A DNA stretch of 64,000 nt from DATJOJ01 sp035507035 (GTDB taxonomy: Bacteria; Acidobacteriota; Terriglobia; Terriglobales; Acidobacteriaceae): positions 62,001 through 126,000 of the forward strand of contig DATJOJ010000003.1 of the NCBI GenBank assembly GCA_035507035.1, read 5' to 3'. Position 1 is the stretch's first letter. Each line of letters starts with the position of its first letter. Below the pieces are notes generated by a model. It did no database searches. It saw nothing but the letters and a program-made list of their open reading frames with translations, and had not been told where the DNA came from. Below are positions 25,485 through 34,059 of this stretch, one piece after another. A program made the position numbers and the translations under genes.

Positions 25485-27590
25485 TCAGCGCGTGTTGCCA
25501 ACACCGCCATATTTTTGCAACCACTTCAATTCTTCCCTGACTTTAATTTTTCCGTGCCATGGATTCTTATCGAGATCGTGGCCCTCTCCTGGAAAAATCA
25601 GAAACTGACTGGGAACTCCCAAGTTGAACAAGGCATGGTCGAGAAGGTAGGCTTCATCGGCAGCGACGCGGACGTCATCGGCGCCGACAACAATATGCGT
25701 GGGAGTGCGGACTTTGTTTATCTGGAAAATCGCTGCTTCGTCGTCATAATTCTGCCGGGCGTCCCAGGGAGTTCCTCCGAGGTAGTAGGTGTCGTCGAAA
25801 GTTGTATCGTCGTTGCCCCAGTTGGAGACATTTTCTACCGCACCGGCGCCGGTCACGGCGGCTTTGAAACGCGTCGTTTGCGTGATCAGCCAATTCACAA
25901 GATAGCCGCCGGCGCTGTAGCCGCCGATGGCCAGGCGTTCGGGATCGGCCAAGCCATCTCGGACGAGAGCATCCACGCCGGCGAGAATGTCTTTCCCAGG
26001 AATGGACTCCATGTGCGGAACGGCATCGCTCATAAACTTGTCGCCATAGCCGATGGAACCGCGATAGTTTGGTTCAAAGACGAGCCATCCTTGGGTTGCG
26101 GCCAGACGATCCCACACATACCAGTCGGCCTGGAAGTGATTGCCGTCAGCGTCGTCGGGCCCCCCGTGGATGAAAACAAATGTGGGCAAATTCCTGGCTT
26201 CAAATTTCCCCGGTGGATACATCAGCATGCCCTCAATGGGCGAACCGTCCGGGCCTTTCCAGTGATAGGCTTTTCCCGGAGGAAGCTCTTTTTCGGTAAA
26301 CGCCTTGTTGAACGCAGTAATGGGCCGGGCAGTGGCCAGTTTTTCGATGCTATCTGCGACGTAGACTTCATTCGGCCTTTGTAGGGCGGAGTGGACGAAT
26401 GCAAGGCTTGATGAATTTCCTGCTGCCGCGACAAGTTCGTAGGTACCGGTCCAGCCTGGCAACTGGGAAAATGGTTGGGAGGCTTTCGGCTGAGAGTAAA
26501 GCTGGACCTCGGTTCCTAGGCGGCCGGCGGCGACGATGCCTCCATCCGACAAAGGAGAATAGGTGAGTACAGCACCGCCGAAATCGCTTGCCCAGCGTTG
26601 GGTTTCGCCAGTATCGGCATTTACAGAGTAGAGGCGAACTTGGCTGTCTTTGTACTTGCCTTCGACCGAGCCATACGGGACAAGAAAGAAAATATTCTTG
26701 CTGTCTTTGCTCCAGTGGATGTTCTCTTCTTCTGCTTGATTATGGGTGAGTTGGCGCGGCTTTTGACGAGGCGGAGGATTAGTCAGGTCGATCGTATAGA
26801 TCTCATAGTCTTCAATTTTCTCTTCCCGCTGGGAGATTGAGTTTGAAGCGAAGGCGAGTTTGCGGCCGTCCGGCGAAGCGGCCAATTCCGCAACCCGCAA
26901 TGGAGTGCTGGCTACAGCTTGTGCTCCCGGAGTCGCACCGCTGTCTTCGGAATCATCGCTCGTTTTGCCCGGCTGAGCCGCGTGGCGAGCCAGTGCATCA
27001 GCAAGGTCGATCTTGAAAATCGTGTCTCCGCGTTCCGCGGCACGGTATTGAAGCACGTCTTTCCATTCTTTCTTGTAAGCATCGGTCTGGGCTTTGGACC
27101 ACGGGGCACGAGTGGCAAAGTATAAAGTGCGCGAGTCGGGCGACCAGGCAAAGGCGTGAACGTCGTCGTCACCATTCGTTGCTGGAAAGGCTTCGCCGCC
27201 GGAGGGCGAGATCAGATAAAGTTGGACACTTTCTTCGTTCTTCTCATCGCCGGAGTCACTGTTCTTTCCCACATTTTTCCGAGAAGAAAGAAATGCGATC
27301 CATCGACCGTCGGACGACCATTGAGGGTGGCGATCATGACCGGATTGGGTCAACTGCACAAGTGCAGGGGCATCGTCGCGGTAAAGCCAAAGATCATCCC
27401 GGAAGATGCTCTGGTCCCAATCCGCGCGATCCGTCTGGATCACGACGGAATGGCCGTCGGGTGAAATCTGGACTGAGTCAACCTCAACCCAGTTGAAGAA
27501 CTCGTCGAGAGTGAGTTTGGGCTTGTCGGCGGCAAAAGCCAGATTGATGCTCGCGACGAACAGGAGGAATAGGACTTTTGGGTTTCTCAT
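25485..27590 (-). CDS. Secreted S9 (prolyl oligopeptidase/acylaminoacyl) peptidase
   Basis: 701 residues with a signal peptide (VLFLLFVASINLAFA). The first 400 residues form a TolB/WD40-like propeller (QISPDGHSVVI, PQWSSDGRWIAFLSSRK, AASPDGRKLAFASN), and the C-terminal third is an alpha/beta hydrolase. The catalytic triad is visible as Ser in GGYSAGGY near residue 559, Asp in VGADDVRVAADEAY and His in FPGEGHDLDKN. It would cleave short peptides in the periplasm or outside the cell. TACAAT lies 14 bases before the ATG as a possible -10. Divergent from the phosphoesterase gene. Confidence 0.95.
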   Translation of the reverse strand: MRNPKVLFLLFVASINLAFAADKPKLTLDEFFNWVEVDSVQISPDGHSVVIQTDRADWDQSIFRDDLWLYRDDAPALVQLTQSGHDRHPQWSSDGRWIAFLSSRKNVGKNSDSGDEKNEESVQLYLISPSGGEAFPATNGDDDVHAFAWSPDSRTLYFATRAPWSKAQTDAYKKEWKDVLQYRAAERGDTIFKIDLADALARHAAQPGKTSDDSEDSGATPGAQAVASTPLRVAELAASPDGRKLAFASNSISQREEKIEDYEIYTIDLTNPPPRQKPRQLTHNQAEEENIHWSKDSKNIFFLVPYGSVEGKYKDSQVRLYSVNADTGETQRWASDFGGAVLTYSPLSDGGIVAAGRLGTEVQLYSQPKASQPFSQLPGWTGTYELVAAAGNSSSLAFVHSALQRPNEVYVADSIEKLATARPITAFNKAFTEKELPPGKAYHWKGPDGSPIEGMLMYPPGKFEARNLPTFVFIHGGPDDADGNHFQADWYVWDRLAATQGWLVFEPNYRGSIGYGDKFMSDAVPHMESIPGKDILAGVDALVRDGLADPERLAIGGYSAGGYLVNWLITQTTRFKAAVTGAGAVENVSNWGNDDTTFDDTYYLGGTPWDARQNYDDEAAIFQINKVRTPTHIVVGADDVRVAADEAYLLDHALFNLGVPSQFLIFPGEGHDLDKNPWHGKIKVREELKWLQKYGGVGNTR

Positions 27591-27637
27591 GGCCGAAAAC
27601 AGAAATTGTAAACGCAGGCTGCCGCTATGTGTCAGGA

Positions 27638-27661
27638 GTGGGTAGTGGGTAGTCGGTAGTC
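27638..27661. repeat. Short tandem heptamer repeat in a divergent promoter region
   Basis: Three copies of GTGGGTA, GTGGGTA, GTCGGTA plus a partial GTC, between the divergent S9 peptidase and phosphoesterase starts. Similar GTGGGTAGT-type strings occur as intergenic repeats in soil bacteria; no other copy was noted in this window. Confidence 0.6.
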
Positions 27662-27699
27662 AGCAGGCAAAGCGACTATGAGAAAATATAGAAACCTGC

Positions 27700-28704
27700 A
27701 TGCAAAACCGCTTGCGATTGACATTGCTTATTTACTGCGCCTGTGCCTGCCTGCTCTTGGCGTCCTGCACGCGAAGCCACAGCGAGCAAGCTGCGCCAAA
27801 TCCGGCCGAGTTGCGACTAAATGTTCATATCCCCTTTCGCTTCGTTGCCTACGGCGACATTCGCTTCACAAATCCAAGAAACACGGATGCTTCGAATCCC
27901 GTGGCTCGCGAAGCAATCGTCAAGGCAATTGCCGAAACAAACCCGGCTTTCATTTGCGTCACAGGGGACCTGGTTTACCGTGGCACTAATGTCGAAGACT
28001 GGCAGATCTGGGACCAGAGCACACAGATTTGGCGCGAACAAAAGATTCCAGTTTTCCCTGCGCTTGGGAATCACGACCTTCACGGTGATCAAAAGGTCGC
28101 CTTGGCCAACTATTCTCAGCGGTTCCCTGAGCTGCAAGGCTCCCGCTTTTATTCGGTTCGCGCCGCCAATGCGCTGATCCTGGTGCTCGACAGTTCATTG
28201 GATGAGACTTCGGGGCCGCAAGGCCAGTGGTTAACGAGTCAACTCGACCACCTTTCACCCGACGTGGATTTTGTGTTTCTGATGCTGCATCACCCACCTT
28301 ACACGCACTCCACCGACGAAGCGATGGGAGGCGGGCATTCGGCGCGTTCTCCCGAGCAGGCGCTTGCGCAGATGCTGGAAAGCCGGCAAGCGAAAATGCA
28401 CGCGTCGATCGTGGTGTTTGCCGGGCACGTGCATAACTACGAACGCTACGAACATGGTGGAGTGACCTACTTTGTGACCGGCGGCGGCGGTGCGCATCCT
28501 TACATGATCAACAGAGAACCCGGAGACCCATTTCAGGGCAAGGGTGTCAATTATCATTACCTGCTCGCCGAGGTCGATCATGGCAAGCTGAAGGTGACGA
28601 TGAATAAGGTGGATGTCGATAACGGCAACGTGACCTGGACCCAGCCGGATTCGGTGACGATCACACCACCGGTAGCTGCGATGAAAGTGGGAAGTGGAAG
28701 TTGA
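27700..28704 (+). CDS. Lipoprotein metallophosphoesterase (purple-acid-phosphatase-like)
   Basis: 334 residues with a lipoprotein signal (LLLASC lipobox). Calcineurin-like phosphoesterase motifs: GDIR in place of the usual GDxH, VTGDLVYRG, ALGNHDLHG, LHHPPYTH and AGHVHNYERYE. The GHxHxYER ending is typical of purple-acid-phosphatase-like enzymes. The first metal site has Arg where His is standard, so metal use may differ. It would hydrolyse phosphate esters on the outer face of a membrane. TATAGA lies seven bases before the ATG, with no ribosome site. Confidence 0.9.
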   Translation: MQNRLRLTLLIYCACACLLLASCTRSHSEQAAPNPAELRLNVHIPFRFVAYGDIRFTNPRNTDASNPVAREAIVKAIAETNPAFICVTGDLVYRGTNVEDWQIWDQSTQIWREQKIPVFPALGNHDLHGDQKVALANYSQRFPELQGSRFYSVRAANALILVLDSSLDETSGPQGQWLTSQLDHLSPDVDFVFLMLHHPPYTHSTDEAMGGGHSARSPEQALAQMLESRQAKMHASIVVFAGHVHNYERYEHGGVTYFVTGGGGAHPYMINREPGDPFQGKGVNYHYLLAEVDHGKLKVTMNKVDVDNGNVTWTQPDSVTITPPVAAMKVGSGS

Positions 28705-28733
28705 CCGTTGGCCTAGCCGGCGACAGGCGATAA

Positions 28734-28760
28734 GGCCGCGCTTAAATTACGGGCGCGGCC
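28734..28760. terminator. Bidirectional terminator hairpin
   Basis: GGCCGCGC and GCGCGGCC form an 8-bp GC-only stem with an 11-nt AT-rich loop, placed between two convergent stop codons (28704 and 28776). There is no long T tract on either strand. Confidence 0.6.
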
Positions 28761-28775
28761 CTCACCGTCGGAAGC

Positions 28776-29693
28776 TCACTTAATCACATCACTTTGCGCG
28801 GCAGGAGCTGCAACCGCACTCGTCTGCTCGGTGGAAGTGGTAGCGGGAGCTGCAGTAACCTGCGATGCCGGCTCCGGATTGATTTTCGCCGTCGCCAAGA
28901 TCGTCTCCAAGCGGCGGAACACCTTTTCGCGGGCCACGGGTCGAACGGTCTCGTCATCTCCGACGGCTTCTGTCGAAAGGCTCAGCGCAAATTCATAGCA
29001 GTTGCCGTTCTGAAAGAGATGATAGTACTTGGTGTCGCTTTGTTTCGTATCTTCGCCGGAGATGTCCTCGACTTCCTGCAATTCCATTCCACCCAGAGTT
29101 ACTTTCTCAGGTTGGACGACGCCCTGATCCGCAGGAACGGCCTGTGGCGCGGCAAATTGTCCACATTCCGCTTCGCTGAGACGCTGGTTGACGTTGACGA
29201 GAAAATGCGCAGAAGCCAGATCTGTGTCGGGATAGAAACCCTTTGGCACTTCCACCGTGACCGCCGTTACGCCTCCGGGTCTCGCGAAGTCCATCGTGGC
29301 TGAATCCGGACCGTCTCCGTTTTTCAGGGCGTAGGTCCAGGGATAGCGGAAGGAGACGCCATAGGTCTGATCTTTGTAGGTCACGTTGGCCGGACGCTTC
29401 CTGACTGCTCTCTTGGCTGTCCCTGCCGGAATGGCCGTAGCGGTGGACGCCGAAACCGTGGGAGCGGGCGGCGTTGGTTGATTCAATCCGGGTTGATTCA
29501 AAATCGTCTGATTCTGAGAAGTTTGTGTCTCGCCGCTCGCCGTTGTGCTCTTCTCTTTTGAGCAACCTACAGTGAGCAAGGAACCGACAAGCAAGCCGGA
29601 GATCACCGCAATCCCCGATTTGCCGCGTAGCCGAAAGCTCTGCGCGTTGCCGGCCGTGTTGTTTGCTGAGTGAAAGCAATTAAGTTTTTTCAT
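28776..29693 (-). CDS. Lipoprotein of unknown function
   Basis: 305 residues. A long N-region is followed by a hydrophobic stretch ending in LLTVGC, a lipobox. A Thr/Gln/Pro-rich linker precedes the folded part (about 100-265), which begins TYKDQTYGVSFRYPWTYAL, a pattern of PsbP/DUF1795-like beta proteins with a YGVSFRYP start. The C-terminus is Ala/Thr-rich and probably unstructured. AGGAGG seven bases before the ATG is a strong ribosome site. Role unknown. Confidence 0.8.
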   Translation of the reverse strand: MKKLNCFHSANNTAGNAQSFRLRGKSGIAVISGLLVGSLLTVGCSKEKSTTASGETQTSQNQTILNQPGLNQPTPPAPTVSASTATAIPAGTAKRAVRKRPANVTYKDQTYGVSFRYPWTYALKNGDGPDSATMDFARPGGVTAVTVEVPKGFYPDTDLASAHFLVNVNQRLSEAECGQFAAPQAVPADQGVVQPEKVTLGGMELQEVEDISGEDTKQSDTKYYHLFQNGNCYEFALSLSTEAVGDDETVRPVAREKVFRRLETILATAKINPEPASQVTAAPATTSTEQTSAVAAPAAQSDVIK

Positions 29694-29956
29694 GGTGTCA
29701 CCTCCTGCTGCGAATGCAGCTGCACGAGTTCATGCACGGCGTGAGCCGACATGGTGCCGCTGATTTGGCGTGACTTAGGGCAATCCTCGTTCCGGGCCTT
29801 GTGTCAACCAGGACACACAGTGTTTGCGCTGACACGCTTTTCTCTGCTTTCCACCTCATTAAGTGACCGAAACGCAGCACTTTGGATCTGGCCACCAACC
29901 TGCGATCTAACAAGACGCAAGCGTTCGAAGATGCTGCCCTTCCCAGGAGGAATGCG

Positions 29957-30109
29957 ATGGAAACCCTGAAAACAACAATTTCGATCTTGGCTGGAATGAG
30001 TTTTTCACTTGCCATTGCTTTGCTCGTGGAGGAACTGGTCTTCGCAAAAGTGTTGTGCCCGCTGTTTGCCCGGCAGGCAGTGCGAATGAACTCTGATCGG
30101 AAGCGCTAA
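29957..30109 (+). CDS. 50-residue single-pass membrane protein upstream of the SPFH gene
   Basis: ATG 29957 to TAA 30109. AGGAGG at 29945-29950 stands six bases before the start, one of the best ribosome sites in the window. Most of the protein is one membrane helix (ISILAGMSFSLAIALLVEEL) followed by a short basic tail (ARQAVRMNSDRKR). It ends 18 bases before the SPFH gene, which also has a strong ribosome site, so they are surely one operon. Partner or regulator of the SPFH protein is the obvious inference. A palindrome TGTGTC/GACACA lies upstream (29800-29817). Confidence 0.7.
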   Translation: METLKTTISILAGMSFSLAIALLVEELVFAKVLCPLFARQAVRMNSDRKR

Positions 30110-30127
30110 TGCGCGAAGGAGGTAGGT

Positions 30128-31438
30128 ATGCTGTTCTTGAAATATGCTCTGATGTTTGGCGGCCTCGCCATGATGGCGGCTGCCATGGGAATTCTTCTCT
30201 ATGATCTGCGCCGCAATTGGTTATATAAGGTAGCAACTGCGGGCGGGGCACAGGCGAGTGTAGCCGTGGCTCCGGAAATGCGGTGGAGGACATCTCTGGC
30301 GCTGTTACTGCTGGCGTGGGGACCGATCATCCTAGCACTTGGGATCATCGTTGTGCCCAGCGGGATGGCTGGAGTTGTAGTCAGTCAGACCAGCGGTACG
30401 CTTCCCGGCACGCTCTATCCGGGCATACATTTTGTGGTTCCGTTGGCGGAGAACGTTGCGCTGTTTGACACACGCGATCAGTTGTTTACGACAGGAGCGA
30501 TGGAAGACGGCAACACCGGACAGGCGAAAAAACTCGAACCGCTGAATGTTCAGGCAAAAGAAGGGCTCACGCTGGGATTGGCCATCACTGTGCGCTACCG
30601 ACTGGATCCCATGCGACTGGATCACATCCAGGGCAATTTGCCGCTGCCAGTGGAAAAGGAGATCGTGCCGGCTGTGGTAGCCAGCGCCTGGCGTGAGATC
30701 GTGCCGAACTACACAGTGCGAGACGTGTTCGCGAGTAAGCGGGAAGAGGTTCGCAAACGAGCCTCTGATGCCATCACGCAGAAGCTTGCTGCCGACGGCA
30801 TTGTCGTAAAGGAAGTCATGCTTCGTGACATTCAACTTCCACCCGAATACGCCAAAGGACTGGAGAAGCTGCTGCTTAAGGAACAAGAGAACGACCAGAT
30901 GGCGGTGCAGACAGAAATTCAGGCGAAGCAAGTGAAAATCTCGGAGCTGGAAGCAGAAGCAACGAAGGCTCAACAAGTCAAAGAGGCGGAAGGACAGGCG
31001 CAAGTACGAGTGCTACAGGCTAAAGCTGAAGCCGACGCCATGCAGTACACGCTGCCTTTGAAGCAGAAGCAGATTGAGCAATCGAAGCTGGAGGCCGAGG
31101 CGCGGAAGGAGGCGACCGTCCAGAACGCTCAAGCCGAGGCGGAAGCTAAAGTCATCGACAGCAAGGCCGAGATGGAGCGGCGCAAACTGCTGGCCGATGC
31201 GGAGGCTGACCGCATCCGCGTGACTGCGGCTGCCGACGCCGAACGCATGGAGAAAGAAGGCGTCATCCTCAAGCAGAATCCTCTGCTCATTAATAAAATC
31301 GTCGCTGAGCGGCTATCCGACAAACTGCAAATCATGATGGTTCCGGCGGACGGAAAGTTCTTCTTCGCGAATGACGTGTTGCGCAGCATGAACGTGGCAA
31401 ACCGCAGCACGCAAGCCGAAGAGGCCGAACCAAAGTAG
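30128..31438 (+). CDS. SPFH/Band 7 (prohibitin-like) membrane protein
   Basis: 436 residues with two N-terminal membrane segments (LKYALMFGGLAMMAAAMGIL and LALLLLAWGPIILALGIIVV). The SPFH domain follows (GTLPGTLYPGIHFVVPLAEN, VQAKEGLTLGLAITVRYRLD, VRDVFASKREEVRKRASDAI) and then a long Ala/Glu/Lys-rich coiled coil (about 250-380). Such proteins assemble large rings on membranes and organise proteases or membrane domains. AAGGAGG precedes the ATG. No NfeD or FtsH neighbour is present; only the small membrane protein upstream. Confidence 0.93.
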   Translation: MLFLKYALMFGGLAMMAAAMGILLYDLRRNWLYKVATAGGAQASVAVAPEMRWRTSLALLLLAWGPIILALGIIVVPSGMAGVVVSQTSGTLPGTLYPGIHFVVPLAENVALFDTRDQLFTTGAMEDGNTGQAKKLEPLNVQAKEGLTLGLAITVRYRLDPMRLDHIQGNLPLPVEKEIVPAVVASAWREIVPNYTVRDVFASKREEVRKRASDAITQKLAADGIVVKEVMLRDIQLPPEYAKGLEKLLLKEQENDQMAVQTEIQAKQVKISELEAEATKAQQVKEAEGQAQVRVLQAKAEADAMQYTLPLKQKQIEQSKLEAEARKEATVQNAQAEAEAKVIDSKAEMERRKLLADAEADRIRVTAAADAERMEKEGVILKQNPLLINKIVAERLSDKLQIMMVPADGKFFFANDVLRSMNVANRSTQAEEAEPK

Positions 31439-31514
31439 GATCTGGCAACTGAATGGTGAATAGTCAATGCACAGCAGGCGCCTCAATCCGGTTTATAATT
31501 CGCGCATTCCGTCG

Positions 31515-32732
31515 ATGCGAATTTCGCGGGGGATTCGGTGCGCAGTTCATGGGTTGATGCTTGTGCTGCTGTCTGCGAGCACCGCTTCGGCCAAGGATTG
31601 GCAAGCGGCGGCCGGTGAGTTGGCCCAGAAGATCGCGGCCATCACCGGCCCAGGCGCAGCCTTAATCAAGGTAGTCAATCGCTCCTCGCTCACAGCAGCC
31701 GATGCAGACGACATTCACCGCAAACTATTGACGCAACTCGCCGCCTTTGGAGTGCAAGAGGCGAATTCAGATCAGGCCGCGGTAACTGTTCAGATCACTC
31801 TTTCCCAAAATCTGCAGAATTATCTGTGGGTCGCTGAGGTCCATCAAGGGACTGGCGAATCGGTCGTAGTCATGGTCAGCATGCCGGGGCCGGGTACAGG
31901 GTTCGCCCAACGTTCTTCCACGCCGTTTACCATCTACAAGGCGCTTCTGTGGAGCGACCAGAATCGTATTCTTGACCTGGCGGTGGTCAACAGCAATCCG
32001 CCCAACATGATTATTCTCGAGCCGGAGCAGATCATTCTGCAGCGCCTACAAAGCGATCATTGGCAACAGACTCAGGTGTTACCCCTCATTCATGTTCGCC
32101 CGTGGCCACGCGATCTACGCGGACGGCTGGTTCTTCGCAAGGACTACTTGTTCGATGCTTATCTCCCGGGCGTCCATTGCCGCAGCCGCGCGGCAGCTCC
32201 TCTCAGTGTGACATGTGAAGATTCGGATGATCCGTGGCCGCTGACGGGAAATGGCGAAGGACTTAACGCTTTCTTCTCCGCCACGAGGAATTTCTTTACG
32301 GGAGCCCTCTCACCCGGAATTCAAAAGCAAACCAGCGCGCCGGCGTTTTATTCAGCGGCGCCGTTGCCGCACGAAAAATACACGTTGTGGGCCTTTGCCG
32401 CGGTGGATGGTGAGGTTCACCTGCTGGATGGCGTGTCAGATCGCAGTTTAAGCCAAGTGGGTTGGGGCAGCGATATTGCCAGCGTGCGCAGCGGGTGCGG
32501 GTCAGGCTGGCAAATCCTGGCCACGTCCGACGAACATGGGCCCACGGACAGCGTGAAGGCTTTCGAAATTCTCGATCGCGAGCCGGTTCTCGTGAGTCCT
32601 CCGGCTCAATTTGGTGGATCGATCAGCGCGTTTTGGGCAGATAGCGATTCCAGCAGCGTCATGGCAATCTCGCATAACTCGGAAACAGGCAAATATGAAG
32701 CTTACCGGCTTTCAATGGATTGTCATCAGTAG
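31515..32732 (+). CDS. Secreted protein of unknown function
   Basis: 405 residues from ATG 31515, with a signal peptide ending HGLMLVLLSASTASAKD. The frame is open to 31467 but the longer start weakens the signal. The N-terminal 120 residues include LTAADADDIHRKLLTQLAAF and a beta region; the rest has propeller-like beta strands (DYLFDAYLPGVHC, VDGEVHLLDG) with four Cys. Its 3' end overlaps the following solute-binding gene by 38 nt, so the two are translationally coupled and form the head of a four-gene operon with a two-component system. No family recognised. Confidence 0.75.
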   Translation: MRISRGIRCAVHGLMLVLLSASTASAKDWQAAAGELAQKIAAITGPGAALIKVVNRSSLTAADADDIHRKLLTQLAAFGVQEANSDQAAVTVQITLSQNLQNYLWVAEVHQGTGESVVVMVSMPGPGTGFAQRSSTPFTIYKALLWSDQNRILDLAVVNSNPPNMIILEPEQIILQRLQSDHWQQTQVLPLIHVRPWPRDLRGRLVLRKDYLFDAYLPGVHCRSRAAAPLSVTCEDSDDPWPLTGNGEGLNAFFSATRNFFTGALSPGIQKQTSAPAFYSAAPLPHEKYTLWAFAAVDGEVHLLDGVSDRSLSQVGWGSDIASVRSGCGSGWQILATSDEHGPTDSVKAFEILDREPVLVSPPAQFGGSISAFWADSDSSSVMAISHNSETGKYEAYRLSMDCHQ

Positions 32733-34059
32733 TGTGCTGACCGCGGGCGTCGCAGTCGCGGCTACGCGTCCGCACTATGGCGGGACGTTGCATATTCAGA
32801 TGGCAAGCACGGTAAGCACGCTGGATCCAACCGACAGCAATCAAGTCAAAACGCTCGCCGCACGTAACCTGTTCGCGCTAATCTTCGATACCCTAGTCGT
32901 ACTGAATGATCGAGGAGAGCCGCAGCCGGGACTGGCAATCTCCTGGCACGCCGAGCCCGGGAATCAAAGCTGGCAATTTGTGATGCGTCCCGGAGTTCGA
33001 TTTTCTGACCAGACGCAGGTGACGCCGGAGTTGGTCGCCGTAGCGTTGCGGAGGGCGAATCCGCAATGGAAGGTGACTGCTTCGGATACCACGATCGCGA
33101 TTCAACTCGATGCCCCGTCACCGAATCTGCCGAGCGAGATTGCTTCGGCGCGCAACGGCATTGCGAAGGTGGACGCGGGAAAACTGATTGGTACCGGCCC
33201 GTTCGTAGTCAGTGAGTGGGACGCAGGAAAGAAGCTGGTGCTTACGGCGCGGGAAGATTATTGGGGCGGACGACCTTTTCTCGATTCGGTTGAGATTGAA
33301 ATGGCAAGAGGGTTTCACGATCAGACGATCGCCCATGAGACTGGGCAGGCACAATTGATTGAGGTCCCGCCGGAGCTTGCTCATCAGGCGACGTTAGCTG
33401 GTGAAGTACATGCCTCTGAGCCAACAGAACTGGTCGCGTTGCTGTTCGCCCGTGATGTGCAATCTCCCGAAGATGCAAAACAGCGCCAAGCACTTTCACT
33501 GAGCATTGATCGCGCGATGCTAAATCGGGTGGTGTTCCAGGGCGGAGGCGAACCTGCGGGAGGGCTTCTGCCCGGCTGGCTAAGCGGCTACGGTTTTTTG
33601 TTCACGGTGAAAGCTGATTTGCCGCGCGCCCAGCAATTGAGAGCCGAGGTTCCACAAGCTCCGTTGTGGAGTTTGGGCTTTGACGCCAACGATCCTCTGG
33701 CACGGTTGCTCGCCCAGCGAATCGCGCTCAATGCCAACGATGCCGGGCTGCGACTGCAACTCGCGAATCAGAGCAACCCCGACATCCGCCTGGTGCGCGT
33801 TGGTCTGGTCTCGCTCGATTCCCATCTCGCTTTAGCCGAAGTCTCCAAATCTTTGGGGATTCCTGCGCCGCACTTCCTAGGTAACTCCGCTGATGACCTC
33901 TACCACGCGGAAAATGCCATGCTGCAGTCGCAGCGCGTGATTCCGCTGCTGCATCTCGAGACAGCTTGGGCGGTGTCTAAGACTGTGAGGAACTGGGAGG
34001 ATACTGGTGACGGGACGTGGCAGGTGCCCGATGTTTGGCTGACCACGGGAAAACCATGA
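32695..34059 (+). CDS. Family 5 extracellular solute-binding protein (orphan)
   Basis: 454 residues with a signal peptide (FQWIVISSVLTAGVAVAA). Features of peptide/nickel-binding SBP_bac_5 proteins: RPHYGGTLHIQ, STLDPTDSNQ, ARNLFALIFDTLVVLNDRGE, QPGLAISWH, WQFVMRPGVRFSD, GTGPFVVSEWD and LTAREDYWGGRPFLDSVE. No permease or ATPase genes lie nearby. It overlaps the histidine kinase gene by ATGA. This suggests it works as a ligand-presenting partner of the kinase rather than in uptake. Confidence 0.85.
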   Translation: MKLTGFQWIVISSVLTAGVAVAATRPHYGGTLHIQMASTVSTLDPTDSNQVKTLAARNLFALIFDTLVVLNDRGEPQPGLAISWHAEPGNQSWQFVMRPGVRFSDQTQVTPELVAVALRRANPQWKVTASDTTIAIQLDAPSPNLPSEIASARNGIAKVDAGKLIGTGPFVVSEWDAGKKLVLTAREDYWGGRPFLDSVEIEMARGFHDQTIAHETGQAQLIEVPPELAHQATLAGEVHASEPTELVALLFARDVQSPEDAKQRQALSLSIDRAMLNRVVFQGGGEPAGGLLPGWLSGYGFLFTVKADLPRAQQLRAEVPQAPLWSLGFDANDPLARLLAQRIALNANDAGLRLQLANQSNPDIRLVRVGLVSLDSHLALAEVSKSLGIPAPHFLGNSADDLYHAENAMLQSQRVIPLLHLETAWAVSKTVRNWEDTGDGTWQVPDVWLTTGKP

